This document shows positions 5,770 through 12,616 of a stretch of DNA of 14,076 nt, piece after piece. The notes under the pieces were generated by a model that saw only the letters and a program-made list of their open reading frames with translations, made no database searches and had not been told where the DNA came from. Positions within the stretch are counted from its first letter, which is position 1. Every line of letters begins with the position of its first letter. Made by a program: the position numbers and the translations under genes. The stretch comes from Gammaproteobacteria bacterium (lineage in GTDB: Bacteria > Pseudomonadota > Gammaproteobacteria > UBA6429): positions 1 through 14,076 of the forward strand of contig DAOVYB010000022.1 in NCBI GenBank assembly GCA_030635835.1, written 5' to 3'.

Positions 5770-6698
5770 GTAAGGAACCTGCAGATGCCACAGACTTTAC
5801 AGCTGAAATAATTGAACAGTTTATTGATGTTATCTGGATGGAAAGAGGTTTAAGTGAAAATACTTTATCCGCTTATCGAACTGATCTAAAAAAATTCTTT
5901 ATCTGGCTGTCTCATCGATGTAATTCACAAGAATCAGATATATTAATTAATGCTGAACGAGATACGATAGTCCGTTATTTATCCGAGCTGAAAAAAAGGG
6001 AGATTAGTGCGCGAAGTCGAGCACGTTTGTTATCAAGCTTAAGACGATTTTATGCCTATTTACTACGGGAAAAAAAGATAGATGTTGATCCTGTTGTATT
6101 GATTGATGCACCAAAATTAGGACGTTCATTACCAAAAAGTTTGACCGAAGAAGATGTGGAATCCTTATTAATGGCGCCGGATACTTCCACCTTGTTGGGA
6201 CTGCGTGATCGGGTATTATTTGAAGTTCTATATGCAACAGGATTACGTGTATCAGAGTTGGTCAATTTGCAGTTAATGCAGGTAAATCTACAACAGGGTG
6301 TGCTGCGGGTGACAGGAAAGGGAAATAAAGAACGATTAGTTCCCTTAGGTGAAGAAGCTGTTAACTGGCTACAAAAGTACCTTGTAAATACACGAGCTGA
6401 TTTATTAAAAGGGCAGGTCTCAGATGCCTTATTTGTCACCAAAAGAGGCGCTGAAATGACTCGGCAGGCATTTTGGTATCTTATCAAGCGTTATGCGCAT
6501 AAAGCTGAAATTTCCACCACAATTTCACCACATACGTTACGGCATGCTTTTGCTACCCATTTATTGAACCACGGTGCAGACTTGCGAGTGGTACAAATGC
6601 TATTAGGCCATAGTGATTTATCAACGACGCAAATTTACACCCATGTCGCAAAAGCACGCCTGAAATCTCTGCACAGCGAGCATCATCCACGTGGTTAA
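5766..6698 (+). CDS. xerD: Tyrosine recombinase XerD
   Basis: XerD acts with XerC at dif under FtsK control to resolve chromosome dimers. The 310-residue product (E. coli 298) has an N-terminal SAM-like core-binding domain (about 10-105, with WMERGLSENTLSAYRTDL) and a C-terminal catalytic domain. All catalytic residues are present: Arg161 (ATGLRVSEL), Lys185 (TGKGNKER), His256 and Arg259 (HTLRHAFATHLL), His282 (LLGHSDLSTTQIYTH) and the nucleophile Tyr291. I favour XerD over XerC because dsbC follows, as in E. coli xerD-dsbC. It starts within the ogt stop codon (4-base overlap). A weak AAGGTG upstream may serve as the ribosome binding site. Confidence 0.94.
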   Translation: MSKEPADATDFTAEIIEQFIDVIWMERGLSENTLSAYRTDLKKFFIWLSHRCNSQESDILINAERDTIVRYLSELKKREISARSRARLLSSLRRFYAYLLREKKIDVDPVVLIDAPKLGRSLPKSLTEEDVESLLMAPDTSTLLGLRDRVLFEVLYATGLRVSELVNLQLMQVNLQQGVLRVTGKGNKERLVPLGEEAVNWLQKYLVNTRADLLKGQVSDALFVTKRGAEMTRQAFWYLIKRYAHKAEISTTISPHTLRHAFATHLLNHGADLRVVQMLLGHSDLSTTQIYTHVAKARLKSLHSEHHPRG

Positions 6699-6730
6699 TT
6701 AAATGAACGATAAAGGGAACAAATTAAGCA

Positions 6731-6759
6731 CTGAAAGGTCAAATCTTTCACAATATAAT
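6731..6759 (+). promoter_or_regulatory. Probable sigma-70 promoter of dsbC
   Basis: CTGAAA (6731-6736) and a perfect TATAAT (6754-6759) are separated by the optimal 17 bases. A second TATAAT (6773-6778) lies downstream, with only a poor -35 candidate (TTCACA at 6748-6753, 19-base spacer). Transcription would begin near 6766, about 50 bases before the dsbC ATG, and would free dsbC from dependence on the ogt-xerD transcript. Confidence 0.5.
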
Positions 6760-6817
6760 CGTACAAAATGGTTATAATTCACAATATTACAGTAATTTAC
6801 CCAAGGTCATGATTTAA

Positions 6818-7546
6818 ATGAAAAATGTACGAAATAAAGTTCTGCTTGTTATTACCGCATGTCTTTTTATTACTCCGATTTATGCTGCAGATAAAGAACT
6901 GGAAATAGCCAGAAAAAATATTGCCAAGCAATTTAATGGCGTCAATCCGAAAAATATTTTTCATTCTCCCGTTCCTGGTTTATATCAAGTGGCTATGCCA
7001 CCGCGTTTTTATTATGTCAGTGCTGATGGCCGTTATGTGGTTGACGGTGACTTGATTGATATGCGTACAAAAGAAAATGTTTCACAGGAACCACGAAATA
7101 AATCAGTATCTGCTGCGATTAATGCGATGGGTGAAGACTCGATGATTGTATTTGGAAAGGATACCTTAAAACATACCGTTACCGTGTTTACGGATATTGA
7201 TTGTGGTTACTGCCGTAAGCTGCATAAAGAAGTAAATAAATATAATGAGCTTGGAATTCGAATCCGCTATATGGCGTATCCAAGAGCAGGTATCGGTTCA
7301 GGTTCATTTAAGAAAGCGGAGGCTGTGTGGTGTAGTAAAGACAAAAAAGCGGCCATGACAAAAGCTAAGAATGGTGAAGAGCTTAAAGTGGATAAGTGTA
7401 ATAATCCTGTTGCTCAGCATTATGCTTTAGGTAATATGATCGGTATTCAAGGTACACCTGCACTTGTGTTAGAAGATGGTACGGTGGTACCGGGTTATAT
7501 TCCTGCTGCACGTTTGAGTGAAGCATTAAACAAAGCGGTAAAATAA
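6818..7546 (+). CDS. dsbC: Thiol:disulfide interchange protein DsbC
   Basis: DsbC is the periplasmic disulfide isomerase that repairs mispaired disulfides and is kept reduced by DsbD. The 242-residue product starts with a signal peptide (MKNVRNKVLLVITACLFITP, cleavage near residue 23). An N-terminal dimerisation region follows (about 25-95), then a thioredoxin fold with the active site TDIDCGYCRKLH (Cys129, Cys132) and the cis-proline loop GTPAL (Pro214). Cys172 and Cys194 are 22 residues apart, as in the structural disulfide of E. coli DsbC. AAGGT (6803-6807) is the likely ribosome binding site. It follows xerD as in enterobacteria, but recJ does not come next. A repeat island begins 5 bases past its stop. 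Confidence 0.93.
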   Translation: MKNVRNKVLLVITACLFITPIYAADKELEIARKNIAKQFNGVNPKNIFHSPVPGLYQVAMPPRFYYVSADGRYVVDGDLIDMRTKENVSQEPRNKSVSAAINAMGEDSMIVFGKDTLKHTVTVFTDIDCGYCRKLHKEVNKYNELGIRIRYMAYPRAGIGSGSFKKAEAVWCSKDKKAAMTKAKNGEELKVDKCNNPVAQHYALGNMIGIQGTPALVLEDGTVVPGYIPAARLSEALNKAVK

Positions 7547-7594
7547 AAAATCAAAATATTTCAACGCAGAGACGCAAAGTAACGCAAAGGTTTT

Positions 7595-7622
7595 TGTAGG
7601 TTGGCCTTCAGGCCAACGCGGT
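7595..7622 (+). repeat. REP-like hairpin, third forward copy
   Basis: The palindrome arms GTTGGCCT and AGGCCAAC after TGTAG, followed by GCGGTG, are identical to the copy at 223-250 over the shared 28 bases. The flanks differ, so at this locus only the REP-like core has been inserted, without the tail seen upstream of rpsP. Confidence 0.7.
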
Positions 7623-7687
7623 GTTTAATTGTAATAAAACACTTTCTTAATAGTGATGCCATTCAGTTAAGGGGAATTTTTTCTTTT

Positions 7688-7823
7688 TTGTAGGTTGGTG
7701 GTCGACTACATAGATGTAGGAGGTAGAGCAAAGCAGGAGTAATTGCCAAGAGTTTGCGACCCCCAACAATGGTGAAAAAACCAGTCACAACTGTTGGGCT
7801 TTGTGCCACAGCCCAACCTACAA
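7688..7823. repeat. BIME-like pair of REP hairpins, one with a nested insert
   Basis: TTGTAGGTTGG (7688-7698) and CCAACCTACAA (7813-7823) are exact inverse copies that bound the element. The first hairpin pairs 7694-7704 with 7757-7767 (10 of 11 pairs) and encloses a block (7706-7739) related to the insert at 453-486. The second pairs GTTGGGCT with AGCCCAAC around a 9-base loop. Paired REPs in opposite orientation are the arrangement called BIME in enterobacteria. Confidence 0.6.
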
Positions 7824-7921
7824 GCCTTAACTGATTGGCATTAAGCTTAAGTTGTCTTATTTTTTACTTTGCGTTCTTTGCGAAAACTTTGCGTCCTCTG
7901 CGTTGAGATCTTTTGACTTTA

Positions 7922-8776
7922 TTAATTAAGTATTTGCGCTAACTTTCTTCGGTATTGCCCAACCAGTTCATGGTTATGGCCTAACATATCAAATATTTTC
8001 AACAAAGCTGTTCGCCCTGCATCTTCATTATAATTACGATCCTGACGGACAATTTCTAAAAGTTGATCCATGGCGGCAGTGTAATCACCGCGTAATTGAT
8101 AATGAGCACTCAGTTGTTCACGTGCAAGGCAGTTAGCGGGTTCCTGATCAATCGTTTGTAGTAATTCCTCAATATCAGGAGCAGCAACGACGGCATCAAT
8201 CGATTCAAGTTGTCCAAGGAGTGCTAAAGCTGCTGGGTTGTTTTTATCTTCTGCGGATAAACTTTGAAGTAAATCCCGGGCATCATCAAAACGTTTTTCT
8301 CGCATTAGTATATTGGCAAACTCAATACGGACCATTGGATTTTCCGGTTCTGCTAAAAGTATGTCCTGCATTTTTGCTAAAGCAGAGTCAGTTTCACCAT
8401 TCTGATAAGTGCTGATAGCTTGTTGTAAGGGAGAATCTTCTTTATGTGCGAGATGCTTATTTATGAATTCACGAATTTGGCCTTCAGCTAAGACTCCTGT
8501 AAATTCATCCACTATTTCACCATTAAGCACCATTTTGACAGTTGGGACACTTTGTACCGCAAATTGAGCGGCTAAATTTTGTTCCTGATCGACTTCCACC
8601 TTAGCCAAACGAAATTGACCTGCGTATTCCTCTGCCAGTTTGTTTAAAACAGGCATTAAAGTTTTACAGGGCTCGCACCACGTTGCCCAGAAATCCACCA
8701 GTACAGGTGTTTTACGCGAAGTTTCAATGACTTCAGAAATAAAATTTTTTTCTGTAATATCTAAACTAAATGACAT
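7922..8776 (-). CDS. cnoX: CnoX-type thioredoxin/TPR co-chaperone with active CxxC
   Basis: CnoX (YbbN) is a chaperedoxin that holds oxidation-prone proteins and passes them to GroEL/ES or DnaK. The 284-residue product equals E. coli CnoX in length. Residues 1-110 are a thioredoxin domain with WCEPC (Cys34, Cys37) and cis-Pro78 (SVPTV). From about 115 to the end are TPR-like helices, including PLQQAISTYQNGETDSAL, ARDLLQSL and DYTAAMDQLLEIVRQDR. E. coli CnoX lacks the redox-active pair, whereas this protein keeps it, as reported for the Caulobacter type. It begins 12 bases after the AddA-like gene ends, so the two are probably co-transcribed. Only a weak GGAA precedes the ATG. Confidence 0.88.
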   Translation of the reverse strand: MSFSLDITEKNFISEVIETSRKTPVLVDFWATWCEPCKTLMPVLNKLAEEYAGQFRLAKVEVDQEQNLAAQFAVQSVPTVKMVLNGEIVDEFTGVLAEGQIREFINKHLAHKEDSPLQQAISTYQNGETDSALAKMQDILLAEPENPMVRIEFANILMREKRFDDARDLLQSLSAEDKNNPAALALLGQLESIDAVVAAPDIEELLQTIDQEPANCLAREQLSAHYQLRGDYTAAMDQLLEIVRQDRNYNEDAGRTALLKIFDMLGHNHELVGQYRRKLAQILN

Positions 8777-8788
8777 GTGAGTTCCATT

Positions 8789-11700
8789 TTAAAATGTGTA
8801 TTGCCGGGCTATTGCAGTGAATAATAATGTTGATGTCACATTATATTCCGGCCATAAAAGTTGCACACCTTTTTTATAAAGTTGCATTTGTGAATTGTAT
8901 GATTGTGCATAGTGTTCTATGTTTTCATTAGTGACATAGGGGTGAGTTTTATAGTCAATAATCGTGACGGTAGTGCCTTTTATGATTAAGCGATCAATAA
9001 TGCCATAAACATTTTTTTCGCCGTCTTTAAATTGTATCGGAATTTCATTATAAAATTTATCAAAAAAGATCGGATTGAAGTGATTTTCAAACTTTTTATC
9101 ACTTATTATGCTCTTGCATTCATTCCACCAGCTTTCAAGCTCAGTTGATTGTATATCCTGAGTCTCACTACTATAAAACTGTGCTAGCTTGCTCTGTGGA
9201 GAACGAGATAAATAATTCAGCATTTGATGCATAATAATGCCGCGAAGCGTATTTTCTTCACTTGTTTCGGAATTTGTATGACTAACCGTTGTTTGCTGAC
9301 TTGGGGAAATATCCAGTTGTTGGTTATGTATTTTTAAAGGTGCTGACAACGCCTTTGGGATTATTATCGACTGTTGTTTCTTTTCTTTTTCTTGTAGCTG
9401 TATTTTATCTTCAGCACCAATTGATTCGAGTATTACCGGATCTGCATTATCTTTGCTAGTGAATTCAAAAGCAGAACAAATTTTTTCATACCATCCATGC
9501 TCCTTACTTTTTGGTTCACTACCACTTATAAATAACATTTGTTTTGCGCGAGTAAGAGCAACATATAGCAGGTTTGCGTTTTCCCGTTGTTCAAAAAAGT
9601 CTTGTTCATCAATACAATTTTTACTAAATTTATCCAGCTTGTTTTTTGCTGCAGTAAGTAAAAAATACTCTGGTCTGTCTTTATCGGCGGGCCAGTCTAT
9701 TAATGTGGAATAGGCTTTTTTATTTGCAGGACTGCTTGCGCTGTCGGCAAGAAAAATAACAGGAGCTTCGAGTCCTTTTGCAGCATGGACACTTAATATT
9801 TGCACACGTTGTTCTGCCTCACCAGAAGCAGGTGTAACGGGTTCATCCGGTGCTTCATTTTCCATCTGACGTAACTCATTTAACCAGGAAGAAAAGCGAC
9901 TCAGACTAGGATAGCGGCCACTATCCATTTCCAGGGCCAGTTCAAGAAAACGATTCAGGTTAGCAGTAACACGCATACTCAAGTGAGCGGGAAAAGCCGC
10001 AACATAACGAGCAAGCACATTTGCTTCGCTGTATATTTTATCTAATAAATCATGTGTCGGAAGTTTGCTGGCATCATCCTGCCACTGGCTTAATAGATTA
10101 TATGCACGGGATAATGATTCGTTTTCAGGATTTTGTAATACGAAGTTTTCTAACCGTTCCAGCCAGCTTCCTTTTGATGCCTGTTTGATTGCAATAAGGT
10201 CATCGTTTGAAACAGAAAATAAAGGTGAGCGTAATATGCCGGCCAGCGATAAGTTGTCAAAAGGAAGAATAAGCCACTGTAATAAATCTAACATATCATT
10301 AACTTCAAGGCTTTCAAGCAAGGTACCGCGATTAGCGCCAATGTAAGGTATGCCGCTTTCTCTGAGTGCGCGTTCATAATCTGCAACATGGGTACGGCTT
10401 CGAAGTAATATAATAATATCGTTATAATTTATTGTTTCATTGCAATTGTTTTTGGCAATCGCGATTTTTTCAGAAATTAAATGTTTGATTTCTTTTGCGA
10501 TCATGAGTCCTTCGTTAAAATATTGCTGGCTAAGTAATTCGGGGCGAGGCTCATTTAACGGGTTACGTAAAACCAGTTCGGAACTGTTTTCGTCTTCATC
10601 TTTATCAATGCTTTCTTTTAGTGATAAAGGTAATAAAGTCACTTTCCCGGATAATTCTTCACGATGAGTACTATGTTCAATAAAACCGGGTAATAAATTT
10701 TTAAACTCATTTTGTGTGAAAATTTTATTTATAAAATTAATAACTGCGGGGCTGGAACGCCACGAATGACTTAATGGACAAGTGTTTGCTTTGAGGTTTT
10801 TATGTAACCATTTTTCCGCTGCAATAAATAAGCGAGGTTCTGCGCGTCGAAAACGATATATGGATTGCTTTTCATCTCCAACAATAAAAACACTGCGGTT
10901 TCTTTCGTCTTCACTTGCCGCAATTTCTTCCAGTAGCGGTAAAATTAATCGCCATTGTGTTGGGTTGGTATCCTGAAACTCATCAACCAGAAGATGTTCT
11001 ACTTTTTGGTCGAGCTTATACTGAACCCATAAAGCATTATTACTCTTGTTTAATAGTAAGTATGTTTGCCATTCCAGGTCAGTAAAATCGAGCAAACGTT
11101 GTTCAGATTTTAATTTTTGAAAGTGATGTAAATAACGTTCACCTGCAAGATACCATGCTGAACTGGTATTAAGTGTGCGTATGGCAGCAATTTGCAAATT
11201 AGTCTGTATGAGTTTTTCACTTAACAACAAATGCAGCTCAAGAAATCGTTCCTGACCTTGCAACCCCATTTTCTTTTCCAGTGTTTTACTTGCCTTGCGG
11301 GTTTTTAACGGTTCTCCGGCCTGAGTTAAAAAACATTGTTTAAATAATTCATAACGTGAAGAGTTGTTGATATCTTCATCTATAACTTTATAAATTAAAT
11401 CGCTGACTTTTAAGTTGGTGGCGGTATCATGCTTACATAATAAAACATGAAACTCATTTAATAGTGTGATGTTATTCTTATTAGAAAATAAATCCTCGAT
11501 TGGGTTTGATTCAGCTTTAATATCGAGTTGTTTTTGTAACCGTTGTTGAGCAAATAAAACGGTTTCTGTTTCATTTGATGTGTATGCCCACCAATCACTG
11601 CGGTGTTCTATAAAATTGGTTAAAGCCTGTCTGCTGTTGTATAAACCGAGCTCATTAAATAATAGATGAAGTGCTGCTATAAGTTTTTCATCCTTATTTT

Positions 11701-12166
11701 TATTCGCTTCAGCCATTAAAGCATCCCAGGCTTCATTATAAAGTAGCGTGGTTTTATCTAATAAATCAAAGCCCGGGGAGACATTGGCTTCCATAGGAAA
11801 ACGTCGTAATAGTTCCTGGCAAAATGCATGGAAGGTTGATGTTTTTACCGGAGCTTCACTGCGTAATATTTTTTCATACAAGCTGCGGCATAGTTTGATG
11901 CTGTCTGGGTTTGTCTCAAGCTGTAACTCATTTAAAATTAATTTAAGTTTATCTTCATTGCAGGTTGCTAACTCATAAAGTCTTTCGAGTAAGCGTGTCT
12001 GCATTTCATTTGCTGCTTTGCGGGTAAAGGTAATAGCAAGAATATTGCCAGCATCGGCACCGGTTAATAACAGGCGAACAATTCTACTAATCAAGAGGTA
12101 AGTCTTGCCACTTCCGGCGGAAGCTTGAACGGTTGTATGTCCTTTGAGTTGTTCGATAAGTGCCAT
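8789..12166 (-). CDS. addA: AddA-type UvrD/Rep-family helicase-nuclease
   Basis: AddA is the SF1A 3'-5' helicase and nuclease subunit that, with AddB, resects double-strand breaks for RecA loading. From ATG 12166 (AAGG upstream) the product is 1125 residues, normal for AddA. Motifs: Walker A ASAGSGKT (15-22), Ia ITFTRKAANEMQTRL, II VDEFQDT (394-400), III GDEKQSIYRFRRAE (430-443), V SVHAAKGLE (792-800), VI YVALTRAK (868-875). A C-terminal PD-(D/E)XK nuclease follows, with His980, Asp1058 (GIIDRL), Asp1071-Tyr-Lys1073 (IIDYKT) and QMQLY. A TTG 39 bases upstream is less likely as the start. The AddB-like neighbour makes AddA a better call than RecB. The strict family (AddA, or the AddA-like partner of the gammaproteobacterial AddB-like proteins) needs a profile search. 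Confidence 0.85.
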   Translation of the reverse strand: MALIEQLKGHTTVQASAGSGKTYLLISRIVRLLLTGADAGNILAITFTRKAANEMQTRLLERLYELATCNEDKLKLILNELQLETNPDSIKLCRSLYEKILRSEAPVKTSTFHAFCQELLRRFPMEANVSPGFDLLDKTTLLYNEAWDALMAEANKNKDEKLIAALHLLFNELGLYNSRQALTNFIEHRSDWWAYTSNETETVLFAQQRLQKQLDIKAESNPIEDLFSNKNNITLLNEFHVLLCKHDTATNLKVSDLIYKVIDEDINNSSRYELFKQCFLTQAGEPLKTRKASKTLEKKMGLQGQERFLELHLLLSEKLIQTNLQIAAIRTLNTSSAWYLAGERYLHHFQKLKSEQRLLDFTDLEWQTYLLLNKSNNALWVQYKLDQKVEHLLVDEFQDTNPTQWRLILPLLEEIAASEDERNRSVFIVGDEKQSIYRFRRAEPRLFIAAEKWLHKNLKANTCPLSHSWRSSPAVINFINKIFTQNEFKNLLPGFIEHSTHREELSGKVTLLPLSLKESIDKDEDENSSELVLRNPLNEPRPELLSQQYFNEGLMIAKEIKHLISEKIAIAKNNCNETINYNDIIILLRSRTHVADYERALRESGIPYIGANRGTLLESLEVNDMLDLLQWLILPFDNLSLAGILRSPLFSVSNDDLIAIKQASKGSWLERLENFVLQNPENESLSRAYNLLSQWQDDASKLPTHDLLDKIYSEANVLARYVAAFPAHLSMRVTANLNRFLELALEMDSGRYPSLSRFSSWLNELRQMENEAPDEPVTPASGEAEQRVQILSVHAAKGLEAPVIFLADSASSPANKKAYSTLIDWPADKDRPEYFLLTAAKNKLDKFSKNCIDEQDFFEQRENANLLYVALTRAKQMLFISGSEPKSKEHGWYEKICSAFEFTSKDNADPVILESIGAEDKIQLQEKEKKQQSIIIPKALSAPLKIHNQQLDISPSQQTTVSHTNSETSEENTLRGIIMHQMLNYLSRSPQSKLAQFYSSETQDIQSTELESWWNECKSIISDKKFENHFNPIFFDKFYNEIPIQFKDGEKNVYGIIDRLIIKGTTVTIIDYKTHPYVTNENIEHYAQSYNSQMQLYKKGVQLLWPEYNVTSTLLFTAIARQYTF

Positions 12167-12340
12167 AGTTTGCCTTAATTCATAATTATGAATACTGTAA
12201 TACAAAATTTATAACTACTAGTTTAACCTTATCTGCTTGAAGATGCTCTATAAGGTGAAATTTGCATTTTGAGTCGCTATAATTATTACAAAATACAACG
12301 TTTTGTGAGCTAAGTCATATTTTGAAAAAGATAACTTGTT

Positions 12341-12368
12341 TAGTCAATTTAGACTGTTAATCTATAAA
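12341..12368 (+). promoter_or_regulatory. Candidate promoter of the CsrB-like RNA
   Basis: TAGTCA (12341-12346) and TATAAA (12363-12368) are 4/6 and 5/6 matches to the sigma-70 hexamers with a 16-base spacer, predicting a start near 12375. A second candidate further upstream is GTGAAA (12255-12260), 17 bases, TATAAT (12278-12283), which would give a transcript of about 300 bases. TGTGAG at 12304-12309 resembles one half of the GacA/UvrY upstream box, but its partner half is poor (3 of 6). Confidence 0.35.
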
Positions 12369-12374
12369 TATACC

Positions 12375-12588
12375 CCACAAAATTATAAGTTTTAATTTTT
12401 AGGATATTACACAAGGAAAAGTGTGCCAGGCAGGATTGCCTAAAGGATGCATTAAAACGGATTGGTGTGCAGAAGTAAGGAAGCTGATTAACAATGATTG
12501 TTAAATGCGAATCTGCTCGTTTAAAAGGATACAGGCAGGATAAGCCTGAAAGGTATTATTAGGTGGCCATATGGCCACCTATTTTTTT
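12375..12588 (+). ncRNA. Candidate CsrB/RsmZ-family RNA (CsrA-sequestering)
   Basis: Eight GGA motifs lie between 12401 and 12540 (at 12402, 12415, 12433, 12445, 12459, 12479, 12527 and 12538), six of them GGAT as CsrA prefers. Three are in clear hairpin loops: TACAC/GTGTG (12408-12425, loop AAGGAAAA), AGGCA/TGCCT (12428-12441, loop GGAT) and CAGGC/GCCTG (12532-12548, loop AGGATAA). Another hairpin, TTAACAA/TTGTTAA (12488-12504), and the terminator complete the structure. There is no plausible reading frame, and the transcript runs opposite to both flanking genes. Known CsrB, RsmY and RsmZ RNAs share exactly this plan and titrate CsrA/RsmA. The 5' end and the expression are inferred; the 3' end is well defined. 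Confidence 0.75.
12560..12588 (+). terminator. Intrinsic terminator of the + strand RNA
   Basis: TAGGTGGCC pairs perfectly with GGCCACCTA around the loop ATAT, followed at once by seven T (12582-12588). On the minus strand the stem is not followed by a T-run, so it terminates + strand transcription only. Both neighbouring protein genes are on the minus strand, so this terminator must serve an independent + strand transcript. Confidence 0.9.
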
Positions 12589-12616
12589 GCCTGTTAATAT
12601 TATATGCAAACCTTGA

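Larger units (their letters stand above)
7551..7917. repeat. Intergenic island bounded by long imperfect inverted repeats
   Basis: The left arm (7551-7590) and right arm (7867-7917) are imperfect reverse complements. Both carry the CGCAGAG and ACGCAAAG words, and the similarity extends into the flanking TCAAAA..TCAAC. Inside is a second inverted pair, 7656-7672 against 7825-7841 (16 of 17 bases), and within that the REP-like pair of 7688-7823. The arms are concentric and fill the whole gap between the convergent genes dsbC and cnoX. There is no coding sequence inside. It looks like repeats accumulated within repeats, or a composite non-autonomous element. Confidence 0.6.

Noticed and set aside
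6004..6487. Open frames antisense to xerD
   Set aside because: XerD is complete with all its catalytic residues on the + strand.
7551..7917. A complete insertion sequence
   Set aside because: There is no transposase or any open frame inside, and no convincing target duplication at the outer ends.
8221..12000. Several open frames antisense to cnoX and the AddA-like gene
   Set aside because: They are shadows of strongly conserved genes on the other strand and have no motifs of their own.
8789..12166. RecB of a RecBCD complex
   Set aside because: The partner upstream is an AddB-like nuclease with an iron-sulfur staple, not RecC, and no RecD is seen. Distant recBCD genes cannot be excluded from this window.
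12375..12588. 6S, SRP, tmRNA, RNase P RNA or a riboswitch
   Set aside because: None of their conserved cores is visible. A riboswitch would need a downstream + strand gene, but the terminator ends the transcript and the next gene is on the other strand.
12375..12588. A small protein gene on the + strand before the terminator
   Set aside because: Frames from the available starts are short and broken by stops. The GGA sites lie in hairpins and are not spaced before start codons.
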